Shown piece after piece: positions 22,501 through 30,000 of a stretch of DNA of 64,000 nucleotides. Position 1 is the stretch's first letter, and each line of letters opens with the position of its first letter. This DNA is from Trileptium ribeirensis. Taxonomy: Eukaryota > Nematoda > Enoplea > Enoplida > Thoracostomopsidae. Under the pieces are notes generated by a model that saw only the letters and a list, made by a program, of their open reading frames with translations, had not been told where the DNA came from and did not search any database. The translations under genes were made by a program, and so were the position numbers. The stretch spans positions 33,589-97,588 of the forward strand of contig JASANE010012242.1 in NCBI GenBank assembly GCA_030248225.1. The letters are read 5' to 3'.

Positions 22501-23716
22501 ACTACATGCATCGGGTGAATTAACTCCGCTAACTGAAAATGGAGATCCAATTATCTATAGCGAAAAGAACGCTGTTTTTGACTGGAACCCTATACTCGAT
22601 AAGTATCGAGCAGATTGGGCCAAACCTCCGTGTGTGATAATGACAGCAACACAAACTAATACAAAAACTTTTGAAGTGATTGATGTCAAATGCCAGACAA
22701 AATTTTCCTATTTGAGCGACCTGAACAGTTTACCAGTAGAATCGGCTGTGCAACCATCAATTTCGCTAACTGAACGAAATGTTCAATCAGATACGACCAA
22801 TGATGAGTGTCAAGTCATTGAATCAGAGCTAGACCAACCACCACAGTTTGACACAGATGAACTTGCATCAATCACAGCACAAACTGGGCTCTCGCTGCTT
22901 GATTTGATATCCGCACTGGTACAAACTGACGATATCAGTGTAGAAATTGACGACGAAGCTGCGATTATGGGTGGAAGTCGAGGGAAACGTATAAGCCGCT
23001 CGGATGTTGGGCTATCGCTAACCCTATTTAGCGATGACGGTAGTGGTTCGATCGAAATTACAGCACCTGAGCCTGGCTTTAGTAATCTATTTGGAGATCA
23101 GCTGGAATATGTCGATAACTCAGTTCAAACCTCGCCTATACTTACTCGGGTTAACGAAATTGACTACGACGATGGAGATGAACAGATACAAAATTATCCA
23201 CTGCGAGCAATAAAAATACACTTAGTCAAACGTAGCACACAGACGGACGAAATTAAGCTCTACACTGCAGCATGCCAAACACTTCCGCCGGGTCCAGAAC
23301 TACCGGCTATCCCCGGAGCAGGTGGTGGCGGATTTCGAAATATATTTCGAAAATTTACGATACCACGCGCCCAAGACATAGAGCTTCGTACCGCCGATTT
23401 TCCGCGAAACAAACGCGTGCAAACTGTTGAGGATTGGCCGTACATTTCACCGGCTCCAGAAGGCTACATCGATATTGAAACACAAACAGTTGATTCATAT
23501 CTGCGTTTATCACGCCGATTAGCTGATCTCAGCGGGCGACGTGGGACGTTCCATATGAATATTATGGCGGTACCAAATTTTGGTGGTAGTAACCGCAATA
23601 TAGCTTCTCCTATACGAAAAATAAGCGGCTCCAATCGGAATCAAGGTCAAATGTCACCAGACGGGACCAGAATGCAAAAAGCAATGCGAGCAATAGCTAA
23701 TTTTGGAAGAACTTAA
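1091..23716 (+). CDS. Two-pore-domain (K2P/TWK-type) potassium channel with giant TQT-rich cytoplasmic tail
   Basis: Seven exons join in frame: 1091-1555, 6029-6231, 6916-7213, 9062-9235, 16023-16316, 18124-18251, 20414-23716, each bounded by AG and GT. They give about 1620 residues, numbered from the first full codon at 1093; the 5' end is missing. M1 is about 52-74, P1 filter TIGYG 153-157, M2 about 168-188, M3 about 281-300, P2 filter TIGLGD 318-323 and M4 about 333-355, the K2P order. K2P channels form dimers passing a background K+ current at the plasma membrane. M4 (SMCINVIQ) and the second pore (TTIGLGDVVPEHP) resemble nematode TWK channels. The usual K2P length is about 300-700 residues; here the tail alone is about 1240, low-complexity and rich in TQT. 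The exon 4 to 5 join crosses a 6.8-kb intron and rests on phase only, so a separate downstream gene is the main alternative. Confidence 0.8.
1802..2247. repeat. Direct tandem duplication, ~224-bp unit, two copies
   Basis: The block starting GACGAGATAGTGTGAACG at 1802 recurs from 2026 with few substitutions. It runs through AAACGCTTTCAGCAAAGG near the end of both copies. It is non-coding and intronic. Confidence 0.85.
3360..3610. mobile_element. Degenerate relative of the 12.5-13.0 kb foldback element
   Basis: CCTTGTTCGCGTTC, a following AATACC..ATTG..AAATATGAAC stretch, and the end CCTAAAGCGGACTCAAGCATT match the right half of the element at 12536-13025. Only one side is convincingly preserved. 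Confidence 0.4.
4575..4900. repeat. Diverged direct repeat, ~185-bp period
   Basis: GACAATTAGTAACACAGAAAA followed by ATATGGCTGAAACGATGTTTTC near 4640-4710 recurs in diverged form at about 4826-4895 (ATATGGCCGATACGATATTTTC). The open frame across it is explained by the repeat and has no recognisable protein features. Confidence 0.6.
5341..5640. repeat. Two poly-C tracts each followed by the same ~90-bp flank
   Basis: Bases 5341-5406 are almost pure C with a few G/A breaks, and a shorter C tract starts at 5531. Each is followed by a near-identical stretch containing GTCCTACAACAGCCGAGC and GAATTTATTTTAG. A poly-C plus flank unit is therefore duplicated in tandem. The complementary strand is G-tract DNA. 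Tract lengths may be unreliable because of sequencing. Confidence 0.8.
6029..6231 (+). CDS. K2P channel exon: rest of filter 1 (GYGNVSP) and M2
   Basis: The acceptor is TATTTCAG before 6029. Two leading G bases complete the filter glycine, giving TIGYGNVSP across the junction. The exon continues through M2 (IATIIYSLFGIPLVLAIL) and a basic/aromatic cytoplasmic start. It ends CAA|GTATGC in phase 0. The split of the selectivity filter by an intron confirms the joins on both sides. Confidence 0.88.
6232..6915. other. Short intron of channel gene
   Basis: AT-rich spacer with a GTATGC donor and TTTCCAG acceptor. Nothing else is recognised in it. Confidence 0.7.
6916..7213 (+). CDS. K2P channel exon: M2-M3 loop, M3 and pore helix 2
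   Basis: The acceptor is TTTCCAG and the exon begins AAG CGG CGA in phase 0. It encodes the cytoplasmic M2-M3 loop, acidic and Ser-rich, then M3 (IILSVAWLIFCSGLFLLW), the second pore helix (FDSFYFFFISATTIG) and LG. It ends at the first base of the last filter glycine before GTAAGC. The missing base pair and Asp come from the exon at 9062, giving TIGLGD. Confidence 0.88.
7214..9061. other. Intron splitting the second selectivity filter
   Basis: It begins GTAAGC and ends AATATTTCAG. It holds a minus-strand tRNA-like sequence (8590-8656) and degenerate duplications of the next exon's 5' end (8885-9060). Otherwise it is AT-rich and unremarkable. Confidence 0.6.
8590..8656 (-). other. tRNA-like sequence (SINE head or decayed tRNA) with A- and B-box motifs
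   Basis: Read on the minus strand it starts GCCCATGGTGTAGTAGTCAG, fitting the A-box consensus TRGYNNARNNG. It has GTTCGATCC, a good B box, about 40 bases later at tRNA-like spacing. The anticodon and T stems do not pair well, so an intact tRNA is unlikely. A tRNA-derived SINE head or a pseudo-tRNA fits better. Confidence 0.4.
8885..9100 (+). repeat. Degenerate tandem copies of the 5' end of the M4 exon
   Basis: The exon text GAGCATCCAGACTACATGAT at about 9074 is echoed upstream: AGCATCCAGACAACATGACT (~8890), AGCATCCGAACTATATAATT (~8939) and AGCATCCGGATCATATAACT (~9031). Two copies carry a following TTTCAG-type acceptor, including TTTAAATGTTTCAG near 8970. The copies look like micro-duplications across the intron/exon boundary. 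Confidence 0.65.
9062..9235 (+). CDS. K2P channel exon: end of filter 2 and M4
   Basis: After AATATTTCAG, GA GAC completes GLGD, followed by VVPEHP and M4 (NFGLVIFGLCLISMCINV). A basic/acidic helix then leaves the membrane (KIEDFFYRIV ... EEYQKLMDEE). The exon ends G|GTATAC in phase 1. The 5' end of this exon is echoed by degenerate copies in the intron just upstream (8885-9060). Confidence 0.88.
12536..13025. mobile_element. Foldback/TIR element with ~50-bp inverted ends
   Basis: The left end TGCGTGAGTCCACTTTAGGT and then TTGTTCTTTTGTCAA is mirrored at the right by TTGACAAAAGAACAA and then ACCTAAAGTGGACTCATGCA. GCATTG is present at both borders as a possible duplication, but it overlaps the inverted ends, so the target site is uncertain. 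There is no transposase inside; it is a MITE-like non-autonomous element. Confidence 0.7.
15035..15190 (+). repeat. Repeat with TTAGGC-like units, copy 1 of an inverted pair
   Basis: GTTATAACGTTAGAAAAA is followed by a G-rich stretch and a run of TTAGGC-like hexamers (15141-15162 reads ttaggc taaggc ttaggc ttag). A second copy lies in inverted orientation at 17890-18062. The pair brackets the tail exon at 16023-16316. Confidence 0.6.
16023..16316 (+). CDS. K2P channel exon: proximal cytoplasmic tail with first KxTQT motif
   Basis: The acceptor is CCTTATAG before 16023, in phase 1, matching the preceding exon (G|GT). The donor is TTTG|GTGAGA after 16316. The exon encodes a helical, charged segment (KKAWDKQPWLARQVMPKAMG) and then KYTQTP at residues 435-439. 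It ends in QEFD after joining with the next exon. There is no membrane segment. If the long-intron join is wrong, this would instead start a separate TQT-tail gene. Confidence 0.75.
16478..16850. mobile_element. Foldback (MITE-like) element with poly-C/poly-G interior
   Basis: The left arm AGTGCATTAGGGAAGTGT, then a CACTCATAT stretch and GCGGGCGTT..CGGCC, is mirrored by the right arm ending CTTCTCTAATGCACT. Between the arms are C-runs and later G-runs that can pair with each other. Overlapping open frames on both strands here are by-products of the palindrome. Confidence 0.7.
16880..17345. repeat. Imperfect inverted repeats with ACCCACC / GGTGGG motifs
   Basis: ACCCACCCCACCA..TCTTGAACC near 16955 is mirrored by GGTTCAAGAATTTGGTGGG near 17252. 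Further diverged copies of the same words lie at about 17055 and 17225. It is intronic, with no coding support. Confidence 0.5.
17890..18062 (-). repeat. Repeat with GCCTAA-like units, copy 2 of an inverted pair
   Basis: Its reverse complement reads GTTATAACGTTAGAAAAA, then a G-rich stretch, then CTTAGGCTTAGTA and a TATAGAGAAC end. This matches the block at 15035-15190. The right border lies about 60 bases before the tail exon at 18124. Confidence 0.6.
18124..18251 (+). CDS. K2P channel exon: acidic tail segment with TQT motif
   Basis: The acceptor is TTTTTAG, and the first bases AT complete the Asp codon begun at 16316. The exon encodes an acidic, Ser/Pro-containing stretch with EGTQTETE (TQT at 503-505). 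It ends CTG|GTATGT in phase 0. The composition matches the large following exon, which supports joining the two. Confidence 0.75.
18252..20413. other. Intron of channel gene, mostly a tandem array
   Basis: Between GTATGT and TTTTAG. AT-rich sequence, then the ~165-bp array (18965-20010), then about 400 bases of unremarkable DNA. No exon is seen. Confidence 0.6.
18965..20010 (+). repeat. Tandem array, seven degenerate copies of 154-185 bp
   Basis: Each copy begins with a form of GAGGTCGCTCGAAACTTG, starting at 18965, 19148, 19333, 19497, 19661, 19823 and 19977. It continues with GCTCTTAGCTTGCTCAATGTT and a TTGGAAGTCTCACCATT stretch. The first two copies carry an extra short duplication of the start motif. 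It is intronic. Confidence 0.85.
20414..23716 (+). CDS. K2P channel last exon: ~1100-residue repeat tail, multivalent TQT motifs
   Basis: One 3.3-kb uninterrupted frame follows TTTTAG and ends in TAA at 23714-23716. It encodes residues 521-1620, Ser/Thr/Asp/Gln-rich, with no membrane segment and no globular domain I recognise. TQT occurs at 578, 1056 (RHTQT), 1199, 1266, 1462 (RSTQT) and 1543. QT preceded by C, V, L, I, A or G recurs at about 723, 819, 908, 986, 1151, 1281, 1343, 1357, 1425, 1475 and 1523. Many are followed by a hydrophobic SLLDL-type patch. A second motif, (S)P(L/I)(V/I)E..LLSP, alternates with it at about 664-676, 760-769, 870-880 and 955-964. The C-terminus is basic and Gly/Asn/Arg-rich. 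Confidence 0.85.
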   Translation, partial: EPLEEALQLLDIPSEMFGQYASPPNSPEPFEVFVHDRAGSPTPSLQRQHEFDTYTHQTQTSQSLVDLTLVHAIHSALGLPEATRSNQGPVSHNENEFQQISFPSEHAHSSRLESSSSMEGDAMFDSYNQPILSIVNPLEDPALSPIIEFAQMLLTPSALLPTVSNSRNDSSFTEKPMLDAKKLADAARALRSRQDAFRNASGQTSCSLLDLTLRKSRSDSFSGDSDYDSENKLTDGFQYSPLVEAVLSPGAIITTEDITPTLFRPSTYLISSSTPCLPRSCFVKGYSAPILQGVDKRLQTGISILDLSKSMSRAPLANSQGFERHGSWADSGRYSDLSDSSLAPQQISAINELIRSLLSPNYHSSSTIAQLVEKASSRDSLYLSKNIQTNLSVLNLQTNIPENNQLGAKSSSFGTCDALPTLNLANQTPRKDFIVKLLSAEASPFSGVRLETMLQNNSTLQDVGLQTGYYSLLNLKQFADSDVDDGAISKPNSQSHVLDDLAKVFLSSHVIDNLSDVIASTKSKLDLKNPNEQRHTQTVGGLFVPEDYLINVFQSQHSATTEETGDSEAVSHQNIPTRKHSTTPSNVNPVVAHLVIRSKPNDNDCCDNYLQYEYDIDTSSSSTLKASVQCQTGIELLREYAKQIFSDGQNVTTKCQYTLTVNLGQNKEQQFPEPGDNETQTDFKLVRPLIIELLNQLHASGELTPLTENGDPIIYSEKNAVFDWNPILDKYRADWAKPPCVIMTATQTNTKTFEVIDVKCQTKFSYLSDLNSLPVESAVQPSISLTERNVQSDTTNDECQVIESELDQPPQFDTDELASITAQTGLSLLDLISALVQTDDISVEIDDEAAIMGGSRGKRISRSDVGLSLTLFSDDGSGSIEITAPEPGFSNLFGDQLEYVDNSVQTSPILTRVNEIDYDDGDEQIQNYPLRAIKIHLVKRSTQTDEIKLYTAACQTLPPGPELPAIPGAGGGGFRNIFRKFTIPRAQDIELRTADFPRNKRVQTVEDWPYISPAPEGYIDIETQTVDSYLRLSRRLADLSGRRGTFHMNIMAVPNFGGSNRNIASPIRKISGSNRNQGQMSPDGTRMQKAMRAIANFGRT

Positions 23717-23738
23717 TCGTTTATAGTTTTCAAAAACT

Positions 23739-23744
23739 AATAAA
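23739..23744 (+). promoter_or_regulatory. Polyadenylation signal AATAAA of channel gene
   Basis: An exact AATAAA lies about 23 bases after the TAA stop of the channel tail. This gives a very short 3' UTR and agrees with this being the true last exon. Confidence 0.55.
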
Positions 23745-23789
23745 AGCTATTATATAACTCTTAACATGGATGATTCAACTCGCGCTCTA

Positions 23790-24585
23790 AGTCAAGCATC
23801 TCCAGACGGATGTAGAATGCAAAAACAATGCAAGCAATTGTAGTTAATTTAGCAGAGCTTAATTCATTTAGAGACCGTATCGGGTCAAATTTTCAGTCCC
23901 GATCCAACTTAGAATGCAAAAACAATGCAAAAATTGTAGTTAATTTAGCAGAGCTTAATTCATTTAGAGACCGTATCGGGTCAAATTTTCAGTCCCGATC
24001 CAACTTAGAATGCAAAAACAATGCACGCAATTGTAGTTAATTTAGCAGAGCTTAATTCATTTAGAGACCGCACCGGATCAAATTTTCAGTCCCGATCCAA
24101 CTTAGAATGCAAAAACAATGCAAGCAATTGTAGTTAATTTAGCAGAGCTTAATTCATTTAGAGACCGTATCGGGTCAAATTTTCAGTCCCGATCCAACTT
24201 AGAATGCAAAAACAATGCAAGCAATTGTAGTTAATTAAGCAGAGCTTAATTCATTTAGAGACCGCACCGGATCAAATTTTCAGTCCCGATCCAACTTAGA
24301 ATGCAAAAACAATGCAAGCAATGGTAGTTAATTTAGCAGAGCTTAATTCATTTAGAGACCGCACCGGATCAAATTTTCAGTCCCGATCCAACTTAGAATG
24401 CAAAAACAATGCAAGCAATTGTAGTTAATTTAGCAGAGCTTAATTCATTTAGAGACTGCACCGGATCAAATTTTCAGTCCCGATCCAACTTAGAATGCAA
24501 AAACAATGCAAGCAATTGTAGTTAATTTAGCAGAGCTTAATTCATTTAGAGCCCGCACTGGATCAAATTTTCAGTCCCGATCAAC
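23790..24585 (+). repeat. 97-bp tandem array, about eight copies, derived from the channel gene's 3' end
   Basis: Units begin AGAATGCAAAAACAATGC at about 23813, 23910, 24007, 24104 and every 97 bases to about 24492. The unit start, with CCAGACGGATGT before the first copy, resembles the last coding bases and stop region of the channel gene (CCAGACGGGACC, then AGAATGCAAAAAGCAATGCG..AGCTAATTTT). Because 97 is not a multiple of three, frames through it are not maintained and the short open frames are incidental. Confidence 0.85.
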
Positions 24586-24884
24586 TATTCGTAGACACGA
24601 CCTGAATGCAGTCACTCAAGCACAAAATATGCACTATGAATATAATAAAAGATGTTTAAATCTATGTGTTTGCGTTTCAGTGTGTTTTGTGCAGTACTTA
24701 TATATTTATAGCACATGTATTACATGATCATTGCCATTGATCATAACTAAGTCCACCAATTGTTACGTTGGGATTGTGCAAAATCGTGTACTACACGCAG
24801 ATGGAACATGATACGTGACGACATTAAATTGGGTCATTGTTTGATCCGGCGACCCGAGTCGGGATTTGACTCGACCCGACTGCG

Positions 24885-25000
24885 GTCTCCAGTTCAAAGA
24901 ACTATTCAAAAACAGTACTGACGCTATAGTATATTATATAATGTTTATATATACAATTAGACATTAGCACTGTTTTTGAATAGTTCTTTAATCTGGAGAC
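24885..25000. repeat. Hairpin: 32-bp arms, 52-base loop
   Basis: Left arm 24885-24916 starts GTCTCCAG and ends AAAACAGT. Right arm 24969-25000 is its reverse complement with two mismatches. The loop is AT-rich. It could be a mini foldback transposon or fold as a pre-miRNA-like stem; no flanking duplication was found. Confidence 0.75.
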
Positions 25001-25339
25001 TATATATATGTATTTAGCTGTATTTTAATATATATTTATAAAACTACATATATGTGTATGCTTTAAGATAAGTAAATTTCAATTCTAACCTCTGTTTTAA
25101 TATATGTCGAGTCCGGCTATATTGGTTACATGTTCACACGTCACATTGGTTTGTCACGTTTGGGGCTGTTAGCTATGCGTATGTTTCAACTCAGTACACT
25201 ATTTCAGCTGGTTAAACAAACTAACTAGCCGCAACGCTTTCAGTACGGCGATTTTGTAGTGGTAAAAATGATAACAACTGATGTGTGTAATGAATCAAGC
25301 AAAAATAATGACTTGTTATACGGATCAAGCATATGTAGT

Positions 25340-25625
25340 ATACTCGTCTAATATCAACACCCTGTTGCATAAAGGCGGTCGTTGGTCAATATTTAAGGAA
25401 ACGGAGCGAGCCGAGTGAATGACGTTTCCCCTTATATCATGTCTAATATCAGCACCCTGTCGCATAAAAGGCGGTCGTTGGTCAATATTTATGGAAACGG
25501 AGCGAGCCAAGTGAATTGAGTTTCCCCTTATATCATGTCTAATATCAGCACCCTGATGTGTAAACGGCGGTCGTTGGTCTATATTTATTCAAACGGAGCG
25601 AACGAAGTGAGTGGAGTGCCCCCTG
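25340..25625 (+). repeat. Tandem repeat, three ~94-bp copies
   Basis: The block TCTAATATCAGCACCCTG, GGCGGTCGTTGGTCAATATT and AAACGGAGCGAGCC occurs from about 25347, 25441 and 25535. A diverged piece (AAGCGGAGCGCGTGAAGCG) recurs near 31873. It is intergenic. Confidence 0.8.
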
Positions 25626-26059
25626 GCGATAGGGGAAAGATTGTGAAAATTTTGTCTCTGTGAAGCATAACTCATCTTCGATGAATATATTTCGACAATT
25701 TCTTATTCGATAACAAAACAGATGTGGATATGCCTATTAGTTGAACGCGAACAGTTCCGACCATATCTTCGCCACCAAAATGGCACAAACAGGGTTAGGA
25801 TTTTTTGCCAAATCTAACAACACGGGTACCAGCCTTTCGCTGCCCATATCTGGTGACGCAGGCTTTTCATTGAAAAACCGAGACCGAGAACATGCTGAAT
25901 TAGCTGATAGAGATAAAGAACTTTGAGGACCACCGTTTTTTGTAAAACCATTTCTTGGGCCGCTGCGGTCTGAATATGGCTCGTCGACTCATCGCAAGAA
26001 ATAGCCATATTTCAAATTTCGGCATGTTCTGCGTGTTATTTTACCTTTATAACGAATGT

Positions 26060-26760
26060 GTATTAGTTTATCAAGCAAGCAGAATACGATCATTTGGCTA
26101 TATATAGTCTAACTAGACTATATTATACCTTTTCATGGAATTTCAAATGTTTTACAATAGGCAAACTCGATTTCCAAAATGTATTGTGTTTTCATCGTTT
26201 TTGGTAATGTATTGCGTGCACGGCGACAAGAATGGCCTATATAGGTTTTTCGGTACGCTGAATACGGCGGTTTGGTTATATACAGTCAAGCGCTAATACT
26301 TCATGCCTTTTCATATATTTTCAATGGGCTTAGGATCAATGAACCCGATCGCTACAAAAATATAATGTCTCCAGTATCTTGGTTATATTTGTTGCGTGAA
26401 AGGCATCAATATATGTCTGAATCGGTTTTTCGGTGCGTTGAATACGATGGTTTGGTTTTCTAGAGTCCAGTAAGAATACTTAATGACTTTTAAAGTATTT
26501 TCAGCGGGTTAACGGTCAATGAGCCAGGTTTCCATAATATAGTCTGCATTCCGTAATTTTTAACATATAGCGTGCATAAACGCGAAGTGATGGATGATAA
26601 AGACTAATGGTCTATATATAGGGTTTTTAGTACTCTAGATACGGTGTGGTTTGGTTATCTAGAGATCAGCAGGAATACTTCTTGTGTTTTCAGTTGTTTT
26701 TGATGGGTTTAGGGTCAAGCAAGTTTTGGGGTTTTCAATGGATTCAGGGTTATAAATGTA
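26060..26760 (+). repeat. Degenerate tandem repeat, ~190-bp period, about four copies
   Basis: TTTTTCGG or TTTTTAGTACG, then GAATACG.CGGTTTGGTTAT, then a CTTCATG or CTTCTTG stretch and TTTTCA..GGGTTTA.GGTCAA recur near 26080, 26250, 26430 and 26625. The copies are clearly diverged, and there is no coding support. Confidence 0.65.
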
Positions 26761-26898
26761 TCATACACCAAAGCCTGTATATCCAATCGCTCGTAGCAAT
26801 GTGTACTGAATGTGTAAACAAATCTATGTAAAACAAACAAGACAACTAAATAGTGTTCTACCAACAAACATTCAACTACCCAGCTACCAAAGCTTGAG

Positions 26899-27063
26899 CT
26901 ACCGCCTTCATGCTCCCGTTTTCTAACTTATGCAAATTAGCTGCTCAAAAAACTGGTCTTGATGAAAACATGCTCGCTCTGTTTCACCCTCGCTTGCGAG
27001 ATACTAGTATTAATCGTCAAACAATAAGAAATATATATCATTTTGCCGGATATTTCTACACAG
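26899..27063 (+). CDS. Candidate exon of the unrecognised gene
   Basis: An open frame (ends RNIYHFAGYFYTG) finishes at a strong donor, ACAG|GTAAGA, in phase 1, the phase needed by the exon at 33950. The start is uncertain: an in-frame stop lies at 26895, so the acceptor is 26899 or the AAATTAG near 26940. The intron would be 6.9 kb. The composition looks like protein, but no family is recognised. Confidence 0.4.
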
Positions 27064-30000
27064 GTAAGACAACACAAAAATCTATTCCCACAGTGAATTT
27101 CTCGGCGATGACTGAAAATTATATCGAATAGATGTTAGAAATATATTACGACTTTATTATACGCTGGCGTTAGATTGTGTTCACATTGCGTCCGATCCGA
27201 ACCAAATCGCACGTGTATGTTATATAGAGTGTGCATGCACACTGGATCCGATCCGAAATAATATGCACATTTTTTGCATCCGAATCGGATAAAGTGAGCA
27301 ATAAATACAAATATATAGATACACAGGAATACGGCAGACATAGAGTTATTTTTGTCTGATCTGATCCGATGCAATGTGAACACACTTCAGGTCGAATCGG
27401 ACACAAAGTGAACACGGCCTAAGGGCTTGTTTCCATTGCGACCGATCCGATGGGAATTGTGTTCACTTTGAATCCGGCACGATTAAACTATATGCCTAAT
27501 GTATGTGTGTATGTAATAGTAATATTATATTTCACACTATATACTTCATCCGACTCGGATCCGAAAGAATTATATATGCATGCTATTTCGGACAGGATGC
27601 AGTGTGCAAACACGCTATATAACATACACGTGCGATTTGGTTAGGACCAGACGCAATGTCAACACGACCTAAAAGTAAAATTTTTTCGATTTGTGAAACT
27701 AGTTTAATTAAAATTAACATTAACATACATTGTTGTATTGTTGTAGAACATTAACTACAATAACTGGCCGGAATCAGTAATAAACATATATATCTAATTT
27801 ATAGGTTTCTGCTTAAATTAAGAAACTTATTCAAATCGATCTCTTCAAGCGCATGATTGAATTTATTACTCTTTGTGACTTCTATCAGCGGTTGTGTTCC
27901 AGCAAATTTAGTATAGTTCTACAGAATGGAAATGTTCGAAGGATTGGAAAATAATAAGTATAGTTAAAACACTGCAAAGTTTGTAGTTTTATCAACGAAC
28001 TGTGCTGCCAACGAAGTCAAAGTGGTCGAAGTATGTCTCACTCGTGTCCGTCGTTACACAACGTTAGAATTACAACGGGATTCGTCGAAAAGATGACATA
28101 TATACAGAAAAACCTATCCCTCATGTACAATCATATGATTTGGAGGTTCCACATTTGTACAAATTCGGAAAAGCCAAGTGCGTTGAAACTGGACCAGCTT
28201 GAAGTCTCCTTGAATATTTTAGGATAATGCGGCGTTCACGTTATAATGTCCTCAACGTTTGGAACCTATGTACACCACACAGTGTCAGGCACACTGTTGA
28301 CAACATGGTGTCTTAGACACCCCATGTTTTTAATAATTTTTTCAAAGGTAGCTAGTTACGTGTATTACCACTTCTCGACAGTTTCGGGCACACCGTGTCT
28401 TCTGGCAGTTTTATTGACTGTGTTCGGAATTATTTGAGCAATGTTCATATTGGCTAGATACAAATATCGTAAATTTAGAAAAAACTACACAGGACAGTTG
28501 ACTAATAAACCGCATTAGCTACAGACGGTGTCCGTTATAGTTAATTCGCTCCAAATTGGTAGCTAAGGGTGTGTACGACACTGTCAAGAAAAACGTAGTA
28601 GCTAGGGGTGCGTGGTACACCCTCGGCAATTGATTTGCAGTATGGGTGTCACCCTGACTGTCTATACCGTAGGGTCGCGACTACAAGGGACAAAAGTTCC
28701 AAACAGCGGGGACATTATATCGTGAACGCCGCATAAATGTAATGTCGCGGCATTATTAGATATATAATTGTCAGCATTCACAGTACCATCGAAAAACAAA
28801 GGCCCAAACCACTGTCGCGCAATTTCACGGCTATTTCTATTAACTGAATACAGTCTTACTGCAGTTATTCGATTGGCCAAATTATGTCTAGTATCAGACA
28901 TTTAGTAATATGAGAGCTGAGCATGACAGCTCGATTCTTGTCTTTACTATACATATACACATGAATACATTGTAGCTGAGTATTTTATGAGTTAAAGGAA
29001 TGGTAAGTTACGCATATATGTTGAAAAATTGATAACAATGCCAGGGAACGAGTTTTCAGGAAAAATTCTTTTCGGTTATGTACCAGAGATTTATTTGCCC
29101 TGTGGACTCTCTGCCAACACAAAGCACGTGTTGTTGCCCGGACTACACGACGAGGACGTGGTCCACAATCGTAGTCCACCCGTCCTTGCGCCCAACTAAC
29201 CTCCCAAATGGCACCTGGTGTTGTTATTTACGCAATCAGTTTATGTTTAATGGCTTTGTTGAGCATCACTTGAGCCTCCACGGTACTGGCAGCCAGTCTT
29301 GATCGTTCTTTGCGCGTCACTCTGCCAGCGGTCGAAAACGTACGTTCTGATTCAGCACTAGATCCCTGAATTACAAGAATGCGCTGCGCGGCCAAAGACA
29401 AGCACGGAAACCGATATTTTTGCTGTCCCCACCATTCTAGTGGGTTAAAACTGTTGAACTCATCCGTGATCTGCAGATTTTTGTATCGTTCAATCTCACT
29501 GTTTACAAGCCCGTCCACTTCCGTCTACACACAAAACAAAAAATGAAGACAAAACGAAGATAAAATCCCATGGAATATCAGTGATTATTCTCCGAAATTC
29601 AAGAGAAACGTATCTTACCAGATAATTACCCACTAAATTTATTATGAGAATATCCTTTAATTTAAGAGAATATTCACTGAAATCCACGAGAATGTTCATT
29701 GAAATCTCTCAAACTTTTGAGCGTATATATTTCACCGAAATTTTTTAATACAATTTTAATGCAGTCTTAAAAATTAAATTTATACGGTTCCGTGCTTTTC
29801 AAAATATATTAAATAGGTTTGCAGTACACCGCTTTAAACGTTCAGTGTCAATGTAGGCTACTCTCGCCGAGAAAACACACCTGTGTAGCAAACTTAAGCA
29901 AAAACAAGCATCCGTTCTAATGAACAAGCGCAACATAAAAAATGCACTAAACGCATCAAAAACAACATTAAAAATTCAACATCTAATGAAAACTGTCTAT

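Noticed and set aside
23828..24727. Short frames MQAIVVNLAELNSF repeated after the channel gene
   Set aside because: They fall in the 97-bp array; the frame shifts at each unit and stops recur.
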